Source: Actinacidiphila acididurans (GTDB lineage Bacteria; Actinomycetota; Actinomycetes; Streptomycetales; Streptomycetaceae). From it: 64,000 nucleotides of DNA. Below are positions 44,221-53,192 of the stretch, in pieces (within the stretch, counting starts at the first letter, position 1; each line of letters begins with the position of its first letter). The notes below the pieces were generated by a model, which was given only the letters and a program-made list of their open reading frames with translations, ran no database searches and had not been told where the DNA came from. The stretch is taken from assembly GCF_016918855.1 (NCBI RefSeq), contig NZ_JADKYB010000010.1, positions 124,001-188,000 on the forward strand, written 5' to 3'. Position numbers and translations under genes: made by a program.

Positions 44221-44613
44221 CTGCTTCCTGAAGTTGCCGGTGTCGGCCTCGGTGAGGATTCCGAGTTTGACCAGGCGTTTGAGCTTGGCACGGGTGCCTT
44301 CGACGTTCTTGGGCAGCAGTTCGTGGCCGAGGGCTTCGCAGACGTCCTTGGCCCGTAGCGGCCCGGCCGCGTGGTTGAAGGCGGCGAGGATGCGGGGGTA
44401 GTCCGGGTGCTCGGGCAGCTCCGGCGTGACGGCCGGGAGCCGGTCGGCGAGGCCGGTGAGGGTCTTGCGGGTGATGGTGAGGTGCTCCAGGTGCGTCTCG
44501 GCCTCCCGTAGCCGGGTCTGCAGGTCGTCGATCTGTGCGCGGAGGTCGTCGGCCAGGGCCCGGGCGGCGTCTTCCTGGAGGTCCAGGGCGTCGAGCAGAG
44601 GCCGGATGTTCAC
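44218..44613 (-). CDS. Accessory ORF of the IS5-family element (coiled coil plus winged helix)
   Basis: 131 aa from GTG 44613, whose GTGA overlaps the transposase stop, so it is coupled to it. Residues 1-65 are coiled coil (LLDALDLQEDAARALADDLR, QIDDLQTRLREAETHLEHL). Residues 80-131 look like a winged helix: YPRILAAFNHAAGPLRAKDV, CEALGHELLPKNVEGTRAKL and KRLVKLGILTEADTGNF. The shape suggests a DNA-binding regulator or transposition helper carried by this IS type. Confidence 0.75.
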   Translation of the reverse strand: MNIRPLLDALDLQEDAARALADDLRAQIDDLQTRLREAETHLEHLTITRKTLTGLADRLPAVTPELPEHPDYPRILAAFNHAAGPLRAKDVCEALGHELLPKNVEGTRAKLKRLVKLGILTEADTGNFRKQ

Positions 44614-45459
44614 GCTGCCACCGCTTGCACCGTGCGCCAGGTGGGGGTGTTCGCGCCGGTGAGGCGTCGGGTCATGACGTGGGTCATGGCCCAGTAGACG
44701 CGGGAGGCGGAGGAGGAGGGGCGGTGTTCGTAGTCGCGGACCAGGCGCCGGTGCAGTATCAGGATCCCGTAGGTCTGCTCGACCCTCCACCGCTTGGGCT
44801 GCGGCACGAACCCCTTGTCCTGCGGGTTGCGTGCGACGATCTCGACGTCGATGCCCAGGCCGGCGCCGTGCGCGACGACCTTGTTCTTGAAGCCCTGGTC
44901 GACCAGGGCTTTGCGGACGCTGTGGCCGGTGTGCTCGGCGACCTGGTCCAGCAGGACGATGCCCGCAGTGTTGTCGTAGACGTTCGCGGCCAGGACGACG
45001 ACCGCGATGACCAGGCCGAGGACGTCCACGGCCAGGCCGCGCTTGCGGCCCGGGACTCGTTTCACCGGATCGTGGCCGGTCGTGGAAGCGGGGACCCCGG
45101 CGGCCACATGGAGACTCTGGGTGTCCAGGACCCACCAGGGCCGGGTCCTCTAATCGCCGGGCGCGCTCACGGACCTGGCAGCGCAGGAGTTCATGAATGA
45201 CCTGGTCGGTCCCGTCGTCCCGCCAGGCGGCGAAGTCGTAGTACGTCGCACTCTTGGGCGGCAGGTCGTGCGGGAGGTAGGCCCACTGGCAGCCGGTCCG
45301 CCCCTGGTAGAGGATCGCGTTGACGATCTCCCGCATGTCGTAGGCGCCCTGGTGGCCGCTGACCGAGCGCTGCCGGTCCTTCCACGCGGTGATCACAGGC
45401 TCGATCAACGCCCACTGCTCGTCCGATAAGTCACTCGGATACGGCTTGCGTTCACTCAT
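44610..45459 (-). pseudogene. IS5-family transposase with one frameshift
   Basis: Starts at 45459 (MSERKPYPSDLSDEQWALIE, then ILYQGRTGCQWAYLPHDLPP, AAWRDDGTDQVIHELLRCQV). An extra G in a GTGGG run near 45145 shifts the frame. The rest is in the frame reading LDTQSLHVAAGVPASTTG (first Asp), KRVPGRKRGLAVDVLGLVI, KALVDQGFKNKVVAHGAG (second Asp) and PKRWRVEQTYGILILHRRL (Glu), ending at 44610. All DDE residues survive, so one base would restore it. A homopolymer sequencing error is possible. Confidence 0.8.
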
Positions 45460-45745
45460 CCGATCACATCACCAGACCAACAACCACGGATCGGCAGAAT
45501 CCGCCCCACCGCCACACCATCAGGCGACACCAGATCCACCCAAAAGGTCACGAACCGCCCAGTCACAACCCGGGGTACCGCTAACGACCTGTCAGAGTCC
45601 TCGCCCCGGTCTCGGCTGGTTCAACGAGCGCCAGGGTGCGGCAGACCCGTGGATCTCGGTGGCCGCCTGCGGGGATCGGCTGCCACGATGTGGCTGGCGA
45701 AGCCGCCCGCAACGGTGCGGCAACCCAAAGGCAAGGGAGTCGTCC

Positions 45746-46687
45746 ATGCTGCTGCGGCCCGGGGTCACCTGCGAGAAGGCGATCAAGTTCCTCGACGACC
45801 TGGTCCATGGCGGGCTCAACGACGTCCGTAACTCCGTCCCGTATTTCGCCCAGCCGACGCTGGCGGGCGTGGATCCCTCAAAGCTGGCCGGGCCAGACCT
45901 GGTGGTGACGCTGCGGCAGTACGCCCAGTGGACCGCGACAACCGCCCGGCAACTGGCGGGTGTCTTCGCCGACCCGGCGGTGCCGGCGCGGCTGCGCGGC
46001 GAGCACTACAGCCACATCGTGCACAGCCCCCTGACGCCCTACCGAACCGCGCTGCTGCTGCACTGGGAGTTGGACGAGCTGGCGACGTACTTCATGGAAC
46101 TGCAGAACCAGATGCGGCAAACCGTGGAGGACTACCGCAGCTACCGGCAGCGTGTGCTGGTCGTGGACGCGAACACCCTGCTGCACTGTCAGCGCTTCGA
46201 CAAGATCCCGTGGTCTCGGGTGTGCGGGAAGGGCCCAGCGACGCTGGTGATCCCGCACGTGGTGGTGGAGGAGATCGACACCAAGTCCTACTCCGAGGGC
46301 AGCGAGAAGATCAGGAAACGGGCACGCGGGGTCTACGAGCTGCTGGGCGACGTCCTCAAGGGCCTGTCCACCCACGGCCGCTTCGAACTGCACGACGGCA
46401 CCCACGTCCAGGTCCTACGCGACGAGCCTGGGCACCGACGCCTGCCGAACAACGACGACGAAGCCGTGGCCCGCGCGGCCCACCTGCAGCAGGCCATCGC
46501 ACCGCGCCAGATCACCGTCATCACGCGCGACAACGGGATGCGCGGCAAGGCCATGACCTGGTCCCTGCCCTGGGACTTCCCACCGGACAAGTACCTGATC
46601 CCCGAGGACGGCTTCGGTGCGAAGCACCGCAAGGCGAACCTTGCAAGCATCAGCGTCGACGTACCCGAGGACGGTAACGACACCTAA
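45746..46687 (+). CDS. PIN-domain protein
   Basis: 313 aa from ATG 45746 with AGGGAG 6 nt upstream. An N-terminal helical part (1-134) precedes a PIN domain: QRVLVVDANTLLHCQRFD (D141), LVIPHVVVEEIDTKSYSEG (E175/E176), PNNDDEAVARAAHLQQAI (acidic cluster near 247) and ITVITRDNGMRGKAMTW (Asp near 272). These acidic residues are the metal site of PIN ribonucleases. No small antitoxin gene sits beside it, unlike VapBC pairs, and the helical N-terminal region is unusual for VapC toxins. It may be a stand-alone RNase in the defence island. Confidence 0.8.
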   Translation: MLLRPGVTCEKAIKFLDDLVHGGLNDVRNSVPYFAQPTLAGVDPSKLAGPDLVVTLRQYAQWTATTARQLAGVFADPAVPARLRGEHYSHIVHSPLTPYRTALLLHWELDELATYFMELQNQMRQTVEDYRSYRQRVLVVDANTLLHCQRFDKIPWSRVCGKGPATLVIPHVVVEEIDTKSYSEGSEKIRKRARGVYELLGDVLKGLSTHGRFELHDGTHVQVLRDEPGHRRLPNNDDEAVARAAHLQQAIAPRQITVITRDNGMRGKAMTWSLPWDFPPDKYLIPEDGFGAKHRKANLASISVDVPEDGNDT

Positions 46688-46791
46688 AGGATGTTGCAGA
46701 AGAGTGTGGCCAGGCAGGTCGGGGCCTGATTGTGGGTCGGCGTGGTCATGCGCTGAGGGTGAGGTTGTGCATATGGGTGACGGCCTGGACG
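46688..46791 (-). mobile_element. Possible 3' remnant of an IS5-type transposase
   Basis: On the minus strand the end of a frame reads VTHMHNLTLSA then stop (46746), followed by ACTCTTCTGCAACATCC at the outer edge. This resembles the tail and terminal sequence of a common Streptomyces IS5-type element. Only about 100 bp remains. Confidence 0.4.
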
Positions 46792-46810
46792 GGGCCCCTC
46801 TGATTTCGAG

Positions 46811-47053
46811 ATGACCATCGGGGATCACACCCTGAACATCGGCCCCGTTCACCTGTTCCACACCCGCGTGGTCGCCGACAACGGCCGCCAAGCCATCAAC
46901 GCCCTCAACTCCGGGAAGGCCGCAGGAACCAAGGTGGTCTTCCGTCCCCGCAACGGCGAACACTTCCGCCTCTTCCACGCCGAGATTCCCGACGACGGCA
47001 CCCCCTTGGTCCCTGCTCCCTTGGGCCTGCCCGGCTACAACGATCCGTCCTGA
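46811..47053 (+). CDS. Small hypothetical protein
   Basis: 80 aa from ATG 46811: MTIGDHTLNIGPVHLFHTRV, VADNGRQAINALNSGKAAG, TKVVFRPRNGEHFRLFHAEI. It is probably a small beta-rich protein. No strong ribosome site is seen. It lies after the IS5-type remnant and could be a truncated gene. Family not recognised. Confidence 0.4.
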   Translation: MTIGDHTLNIGPVHLFHTRVVADNGRQAINALNSGKAAGTKVVFRPRNGEHFRLFHAEIPDDGTPLVPAPLGLPGYNDPS

Positions 47054-47346
47054 CCACGGGCGCGCCTGGGAACGCGCCGCCCCAGCGTGGGTCCAGACGC
47101 CAATGGTCACAGATGTTGGAAGCTCATACCTGCCGCGCGAGGGCATCGGGGGTGAGATAGCGACCGGAGATTGCTGATCTGCCGTATACGTCACCAAGCG
47201 CAGTGATCCACCCCGAACGCCGTGCCTGGTGAGCGACTGGACTAAGGTCCGTGTGTCGGGCGCTCAGTGGGGGCGTGCCGGTCCGGCCCTGTGACGTGCC
47301 ATGGTCCCTGGTGCTGCGTTAGTTTGAAGTTGGGTGTGGGGGCAGG

Positions 47347-49233
47347 GTGTACGTATCTGAGGTGCTGATCGAGCGTTTCCGGTCCTGTGAGCGCGCTCGG
47401 ATTCCTTTGCGGCAAGACGTCACCGTTCTCGTCGGTGAGAACAACGCCGGCAAGTCCACGGTCATCGACGCGCTGCGACTGCTGACTGATCCTCTGGACG
47501 GCAGGCGATCGCGGTATTTCGAAGAGGGCGACCTCATCCGTTGGGCGACGGCGGAGGCCAACGGTCCGAGCCTGCAGTTGGACGTGGCCGACATCGTCCC
47601 CGCGCAGAGCGGCGCCTACCTGGAAGCGCTGGTCCACCAGAGCGGATCTACAGACAAGCGCCTGGCCCGGTGGCAGGTGTCCTATACCCCGCCGCAGGCC
47701 AGCAGTCGCCGCGGCAGCACGGTGTGGGTCCAGGGCGCAGGGCAGCCGGTATCCGGCGAGCTGAGCGCACGAGGCGGAGTGCGGCACGTATACCTGCCTG
47801 CCCTGCGGGACGCCGAAAGGGAATTGGCCTCGGCGGGTGGGGATCGAGTAAGAATGATCTTGCGCGGTCTGCTGGGCGACAACCAGCGCGTCGACGCATT
47901 CGTGGAGCGAATCGCCGGCCAGATGAAGGGGGTCGCTGCCGACAGCGATGTCACAGCGGTCCGGGACAAGATCAACCGCCCGCTGGGTGAGCTGACGGCA
48001 GGGGCCCATCCTCAGGAGAGCGACCTGGGCCTGGCGGAGCCGACTTTCGCGTCGATCGCCCGCTCGCTGCGTGTGCTGTTGGGTGACGCCGGTACTGCCG
48101 CGTCTCCGTTGGCGGCATCCGGCCTGGGGTATGCCAACACGTTGTTCATTGCCACGGTGATGGCCGAGTTGGACGCGGCCGCGGAGGCGGACTTGACGGT
48201 GCTGCTGGTGGAGGAGCCGGAAGCCCACCTCCACCCCCAACTGCAGACGCTGCTGCTGCGCTATCTGCGGCGCCGTGCCCACCAGTCACGAGAGAAGCAG
48301 ATCCAGGATCCCTCACAGCCTGCTGGCCACATCCAGATCGTGGTGACGACCCACTCCCCCATCTTGTCTGCTGCGGCCAGCGTGGAGGACCTAGTCGTGA
48401 TGACCAGGTGGCGGGCGAAACCCTCCGATGGATGGCAGGCACGGCCCTTGCCCGTACCCGAGCTGAATTTGGACAGTCGCCAAGTCCAGCACCTCGATCG
48501 CTACTTGGATGCCACCAAGAGTGCCCTGCTGTTTTCTTCCCGGGCCTTTTTGATGGAGGGACTGTCCGAGTTGCTGCTGCTGCCGGCGTTGGCGACGCGG
48601 GTGCTGGCCCCCCGCCCAGGTGCCGCTGAAGGAGAACAGCAGGCGGCGTTTGAGGCTTTGGAACGGTTCTTCGGCACGACCCGGGTGATCGTCGACGGGG
48701 TCGGCTTCAAGGTGTACCTGCAGGTGCTGCTGGCACCGGTCGACGGGGTCTGTCTGGGCCGGAAGGTCGCGGCGATCACCGACACCGACGTCGGTCTGGA
48801 CGAACCAGAGCCCGAGCGGCTTCAAGCCTTGCGCGATCTGCGCGAGAGCTGGAAGTCACCCGGCAAGCTGCACCTGGCTCTCGCTCCGCGCACCTTGGAG
48901 CCGGCGTTGTGGTGCGACGGCAACCGCGAAGCCCTCCGTCAGGCCTTCCTTCGCTGCCCAACCAGTTCCCAGTCCCGGTGGGACGCAGTGCTGGCCAGCG
49001 CCGATCCCGCGGTGGCCTTCGGGGAGCTCTTCGTGGCAAAAGCCAAGCGGACAGCCGATGAAACCGGTGAGCAGGCTGTAGGTACGGCGATTCCCAAGCC
49101 GGTCTTCGCGCAGGAACTCGCGGACCTCCTCGATGATCCGGCCGTGCCGTTCACAGTCCCGGATTACCTGGCCGACGCCATCCGCTTCCTGTGCACCGAC
49201 GCCGCAGGCGACGGCCAAGTAGCTGCGCGGTGA
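47347..49233 (+). CDS. gajA: Gabija protein GajA: ATPase-TOPRIM endonuclease
   Basis: 628 aa from GTG 47347. The N-terminal ABC-type ATPase has Walker A GENNAGKST (K36), LAASGLGYANTLFIAT as a signature-like region (255-270), Walker B VLLVEEPEAHLHPQLQ (E289, E290) and the switch TTHSP (334-338). The C-terminal TOPRIM domain carries AFLMEGLSELLLLPAL (E404) and AAITDTDVGLDEP (D479, D481), the metal site of OLD-type nucleases. In Gabija, GajA forms a tetramer that nicks DNA when nucleotide pools fall during phage infection, working with GajB. It is directly followed by gajB with a 4-nt overlap, which confirms the pair. It is slightly longer than the B. cereus prototype. Confidence 0.93.
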   Translation: MYVSEVLIERFRSCERARIPLRQDVTVLVGENNAGKSTVIDALRLLTDPLDGRRSRYFEEGDLIRWATAEANGPSLQLDVADIVPAQSGAYLEALVHQSGSTDKRLARWQVSYTPPQASSRRGSTVWVQGAGQPVSGELSARGGVRHVYLPALRDAERELASAGGDRVRMILRGLLGDNQRVDAFVERIAGQMKGVAADSDVTAVRDKINRPLGELTAGAHPQESDLGLAEPTFASIARSLRVLLGDAGTAASPLAASGLGYANTLFIATVMAELDAAAEADLTVLLVEEPEAHLHPQLQTLLLRYLRRRAHQSREKQIQDPSQPAGHIQIVVTTHSPILSAAASVEDLVVMTRWRAKPSDGWQARPLPVPELNLDSRQVQHLDRYLDATKSALLFSSRAFLMEGLSELLLLPALATRVLAPRPGAAEGEQQAAFEALERFFGTTRVIVDGVGFKVYLQVLLAPVDGVCLGRKVAAITDTDVGLDEPEPERLQALRDLRESWKSPGKLHLALAPRTLEPALWCDGNREALRQAFLRCPTSSQSRWDAVLASADPAVAFGELFVAKAKRTADETGEQAVGTAIPKPVFAQELADLLDDPAVPFTVPDYLADAIRFLCTDAAGDGQVAAR

Positions 49234-50981
49234 CGGCCACAGACGAGCCGACGCTGGCCGAGTTGCAGGAAGCTGCCGCAAGCCAGCAAACTGCGGCTGC
49301 TGCCGCGGTGGGTTCGGCCTACATTTCTGCTTGTCCGGGTGCCGGCAAGACGCACGTGGTTGCAACACGCCACCTGCAGTCCCCAGCGCAGCCGCTGCGG
49401 TCCGGGCGTGCGCTGATCTCGTTCACACGGGTGGCCAGAGATCAGATGGCGCGCCGGTGCCGCGAGGCCGGACGCAGCGATCTGGTTTTGGCCCCACACT
49501 TCATCGGGACCTTCGACTCCTTTCTGTGGGATTTCCTGGCCAAGCCTCTTCGCCCAGCGGACCCTGCGCCACGGTTGCTGGAGTCGTGGGCAGGAGTCAA
49601 AGCGCAGGTGAAGCTGGACCGTACCGTCAGCCTCGGGCAGATGCAGCTGACGCTGAATATCACCGGTGACTCCGTGCAGGAGTGCGTGGCCTGGGACCTG
49701 CTCGACTCCGACACCCAGCGGATGCTGAACAGCAGCAACCGCAGTCGCAATCAGTGGGAGCAAGCAGTCCTGGCCGCCCGCAATGCCTGGTGCCGTCGCG
49801 GCTACTACACCGGGCACGAAGCCCGCTACCTGGCCCTCCGCAATATGCGCAGCGCTGAGAAAGCCCAGTGGCTGCTGCCTCCCCTGAAATCCCGGTTCGC
49901 GGAGGTCATCGTCGACGAAGCGCAGGACTGCTCTGGTGCCGACCTGGCGATCCTGGAGCTCCTGCACGACGCAGGGCTACCGCTGGTCCTTGTCGGCGAC
50001 CCTGACCAGGCCATCTATGCCTGGCGCGGAGCCGAACCCAAGGCCCTGCAGGACTTCGCCCGGCGCATCAGCGCCCGCGAGATCCCGCTGACCGGAAACC
50101 GGCGCAGCACCCCCGTGATCTGTCGGCTCGCCAGCACCCTGCGCGCAGGCCCCCGCCCGCCGGACATTGCCGTCGTGCGGCGCGACCTCATACCCGTCGC
50201 GGTGTTCCCCACCCGCTTCGCCCCTAAAGGCGGCCAGCACCTGCACGCCACAAGCGCCAACACCGTCATCGAGGCCTTCCGCGATCACGCACAGCAGCAC
50301 GGCATCGCGGCAGACCAGTGCCTACTGACCGCGCACAAGTACGCCACCCTGCCTGGTGCAAGCCGGGAGCGGCCAGGCGCCAACCCCCTGACCACCTTGG
50401 CATGGGCCCACTCCGTCGTTCACACCCCCGGGGCCGACGCCAACCACCTCACCCGGGCCTGCGCTACCGCAGCCCGCGCACTCATCGGCTACTGGTTCCC
50501 ACAGGAAGCGAGCAGCCCCGAGGGGATCTGCGCCGACCTGGGCATACCCGTCAGCCGCCTGCACCGCACGGCTTTCGCCTTCCTGTACGACCTGCCGACC
50601 CCCCACCCGGGATGGAGCTCGGACGTGTGGCAGGCGATGAAGGCCTGGCCGCCCTTGCCCGGTGCCGCGCCGCAGGGCGGCAAGGGCCGGCTGGCCGGCA
50701 CACCCACCATCCCCCGGGCCACCGCCGATATCGGAATGCGCACCGCCATCGTCCATCAAGTCAAAGGCGACGAAGCCGACGCTGTCCTTCTCTTCCTCCC
50801 CGACGCGGACACCGTGCAGCGCTGGACAACCTGCGATCCCAGCACCGACGAACAGCTGCGGATCTGGTACGTCGCCGTCACCCGTGCACGGCGCCTGGCC
50901 GCCCTGGCCGTACCCGAAGACCAAGCTGCGGCCCTGACCCGTTTCCTGGCGGCCCGCGAGGTGCCCCACCAGATCCGCTGA
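49230..50981 (+). CDS. gajB: Gabija protein GajB: UvrD/Rep-like helicase
   Basis: 583 aa from GTG 49230 in a GTGA overlap with gajA. Superfamily 1 motifs in order: SACPGAGKTHV (Walker A, K40), ALISFTRVARDQMARRC (Ia), FIGTFDSFLWDF (Ib), VIVDEAQDCSGADL (II, D229 E230), LVGDPDQAIYAWRGAEP (III), LTGNRRSTPVI (IV), VHQVKGDEADAVLLFLP (V) and WYVAVTRARRLAAL (VI). GajB binds GajA and senses DNA ends or structures, releasing GajA cutting. Here the protein is longer than the 494-residue prototype, mostly in the 2A/2B part (residues 300-480). Confidence 0.93.
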   Translation: MTATDEPTLAELQEAAASQQTAAAAAVGSAYISACPGAGKTHVVATRHLQSPAQPLRSGRALISFTRVARDQMARRCREAGRSDLVLAPHFIGTFDSFLWDFLAKPLRPADPAPRLLESWAGVKAQVKLDRTVSLGQMQLTLNITGDSVQECVAWDLLDSDTQRMLNSSNRSRNQWEQAVLAARNAWCRRGYYTGHEARYLALRNMRSAEKAQWLLPPLKSRFAEVIVDEAQDCSGADLAILELLHDAGLPLVLVGDPDQAIYAWRGAEPKALQDFARRISAREIPLTGNRRSTPVICRLASTLRAGPRPPDIAVVRRDLIPVAVFPTRFAPKGGQHLHATSANTVIEAFRDHAQQHGIAADQCLLTAHKYATLPGASRERPGANPLTTLAWAHSVVHTPGADANHLTRACATAARALIGYWFPQEASSPEGICADLGIPVSRLHRTAFAFLYDLPTPHPGWSSDVWQAMKAWPPLPGAAPQGGKGRLAGTPTIPRATADIGMRTAIVHQVKGDEADAVLLFLPDADTVQRWTTCDPSTDEQLRIWYVAVTRARRLAALAVPEDQAAALTRFLAAREVPHQIR

Positions 50982-51084
50982 GCAACGACGGACTCCCCGG
51001 TCCCCTAGACACGAGTTCTGCCGTACAGTCCACGATCCTGGCTGGCGGCCAAGAGGGTCGCCTGCCATCTGGGCCTGACTGCGC

Positions 51085-52200
51085 TCATCCCATCGGGGAT
51101 TGGAGCGGAGACGACGGGTGCCACGACTCGCGATCGCCTGCGCGCTGCTCGATGATTTCCCCAGCCGTGTACCGGAGCTGAAAGGTGTGGGCGTGGTCGC
51201 CTTCCATCCAGTACAGGGTCATGGCTGAGAGCATGCTCTCCTTCACCACACGCGTACGAGGGGTCCTGGAAGTCTCTTGATCAAGGATCCATGCCTCGAC
51301 CTGCTCTGGCAATCCGAACGTCAGCGCGTAGGCGGCGGGGTCTTCCAGGGGCCGGATCTGCCATACCGGGTGCGGTCTTGCGCCGCTGAGTCGGCGCAGT
51401 CGGACGGAGTGAGTGGGGTGCTGTAGTGCGTAGCGCACGAAGCCGTACAGGTCGTCGGTGGCGAGTCCGAGAACGAACGGTGCGGCGGGGAACGCCAGGA
51501 CAAGCCCCAAAGTGGAGCGGCTACGCAGGCTGTCCGCCAGTGTGTCGAGTGGAGCGGTGACCTTAGGGTCCGTGACGACCGGCTCCTCCCGGAGGTTCAG
51601 CAGAGGCCCTCTCAGGTAGTTCCGGATCTTGTGCATGGTCGGGAGATCGGCTGCCGGCATCGCAAGCATCGCCGCATGAATGTCCTTTGCTGCGGTTCGT
51701 ACCAGATCACGTAATTTTTGGAAGTCCGGCACGGACAGGTCCACGAGCGATATCTGGTGAGCGAGGGCAAATTCCTGGGCGTCCCTGCTAAACCCGGAGG
51801 TCGAGAAGATGGCGTAGCTGTATCGGTACTGAGTTCTCGGACGGCGCGGACCCGAGTGCGTCGAGACGGTGGTCATGACGTTCTCGTTGACGTCGTGCAC
51901 GACACCATGGCCGTTACGGACGGTAGAGAGCCGCACCTTGGTGCGAGTGAACTTCGCCTCCACGAATAGGCGAATGGGAAGGGAGAACGGCGGCACATAC
52001 CGGAACTGGCCAAGCGTGTCGGCTTGGTGCCAGGCTCCGCGACCACGCACCACCAAGCCGTGGTTGCCTCTCTCCAGCACCTTCCACGGCGCCTGCTCAC
52101 CGTCGTCTTGCGCGGTGAGCACTTCGTACCCGCTGGAGCGCAGCAGCCAGGCCAAGACTTCTTCCAGAATGTACCCGCGCAGCGCACCTTCACCGATCAC
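51085..52200 (-). CDS. Restriction endonuclease-like protein (PD-(D/E)XK)
   Basis: 371 aa, start GTG 52200. The N-terminal third is a nuclease: GALRGYILEEVLAWLLRSSG (E13/E14), GRGAWHQADTLGQFRYVPPF (D61) and IRLFVEAKFTRTKVRL (E81, K83), followed by NGHGVVHDVNENV. That is the E...D...E-x-K set of Mrr/PD-(D/E)XK enzymes. The remaining 230 residues (YRYSYAIFSTSGFSRDAQEF; AFPAAPFVLGLATDDLYGF; FQLRYTAGEIIEQRAG) form an unrecognised sensor- or binding-type domain. It faces gajB tail to tail with 104 bp between, so it is a separate unit. It probably cuts foreign or modified DNA. Confidence 0.8.
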   Translation of the reverse strand: MIGEGALRGYILEEVLAWLLRSSGYEVLTAQDDGEQAPWKVLERGNHGLVVRGRGAWHQADTLGQFRYVPPFSLPIRLFVEAKFTRTKVRLSTVRNGHGVVHDVNENVMTTVSTHSGPRRPRTQYRYSYAIFSTSGFSRDAQEFALAHQISLVDLSVPDFQKLRDLVRTAAKDIHAAMLAMPAADLPTMHKIRNYLRGPLLNLREEPVVTDPKVTAPLDTLADSLRSRSTLGLVLAFPAAPFVLGLATDDLYGFVRYALQHPTHSVRLRRLSGARPHPVWQIRPLEDPAAYALTFGLPEQVEAWILDQETSRTPRTRVVKESMLSAMTLYWMEGDHAHTFQLRYTAGEIIEQRAGDRESWHPSSPLQSPMG

Positions 52201-52767
52201 GATCGGACCCTAGCTGGGTATTGCGGGCCTGTCACAGCCTTCCCAAACCCGGGCGCAGTCCGCGCCCGGGCCCGGACCGTCTAGCGGCACTGGAGTCGGC
52301 GAGGATGCTCGGCGGCCGATTCGTCACGAACGTCCACCAGCCCAGGCCAGAGACGCATAGGTTCCATGTGTGGCCGGCCGACCGCTCCCCGAGGCCTCCC
52401 GCTTGTCTTGAACCCCATCGCCATACGCAGCGACCCGCCTGGGGCCGCATCAAGCAACCTTCGCCCCGTTGACGAGGGATCGAGCATCGGGGCGGTCGGC
52501 TGGTCAGAAGCGCTACCGTCATCACGTGGAGGCAAAATAGTGCGGCACCCCGTTGCCCGTCCTGCGATCAGTCGATGACCTGCACTGCGATGGTCCTCTC
52601 GCGGCGGGAGGAGGATGGGAAGCGTGTTTGTCGAAGCGTGTGGCAGCGCGGGGATCAGCATCTTTGGTGGGGTTGGAGCGATCGTCCGGACGAGGAGCTG
52701 GAGATCTGCCCTTACCCTGAACACTTCGGTGCCTGACAATGGGGTGCAGAGGCGTACTGATGCGGCG
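52201..52767. other. 567-bp gap without a supported gene
   Basis: Several short frames occur on both strands, none with a family-like sequence. A minus-strand frame (52281-52739) is open for 152 codons but is low-complexity. The region probably holds the promoter of the restriction-like gene and decayed DNA next to the IS630 fragment. Confidence 0.4.
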
Positions 52768-53000
52768 TCAGGCGACCTTTGCTCTGGCGACGATTTCGCG
52801 TAGGCGCTTATCTTGGGTGTATTTGTTCCGCCAGATGGTGTAGCGGCGGATCTTGCTGCCCTGCTCCTTGTGGCTGGGGTGGTCGGTGCCGTCGAGGGTG
52901 AAGTAGCGCAGGGCGGTGAACTGGGCTTCGATGCGGTTCAGCCATAGCCGCAGATCCACTGCAGCGGGTACGTCTCGCCGGTGTTCACCCACTGCCCGGT
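52768..53000 (-). pseudogene. IS630-family transposase, C-terminal fragment
   Basis: The minus-strand frame reads LWLNRIEAQFTALRYFTLDG, TDHPSHKEQGSKIRRYTIWR, then NKYTQDKRLREIVARAKVA and stops at 52768. WLNRIEAQF with its Glu is the last part of the IS630 DDE domain. Everything upstream (the first Asp and the HTH) is missing or scrambled. On the plus strand at 53051-53200 a frame reads HRFVVFEVPDVEGTEGEAHL then ALAWYKAALGEAVFPF, possibly a fragment of another lost gene. Confidence 0.7.
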
Positions 53001-53192
53001 CTGGGCGGCGGCGGGGGTGACGGCGGCGGGGGCGGCCGCTTCTACGCCGCATGCCCAGAGGCGCCCACCGCTTCGTGGTCTTCGAAGTACCCGACGTCGA
53101 AGGCACCGAGGGCGAGGCACACCTCGGTGCCCTGGCGTGGTACAAGGCCGCGCTGGGGGAAGCCGTCTTCCCCTTCAGTGGCGAACATGCGA

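Larger units (their letters stand above)
44208..45500 (-). mobile_element. IS5-family insertion sequence with two ORFs
   Basis: The element holds a transposase and a second overlapping ORF on the minus strand. Left limit is taken from where the interrupted gene loses its normal sequence. The right limit lies beyond the transposase start, where a GTGGTTGTTGGTCTGG-type sequence partly mirrors the left end GTGGTCGTGGTGCTCGG. Exact inverted repeats and target duplication are uncertain. Confidence 0.6.
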
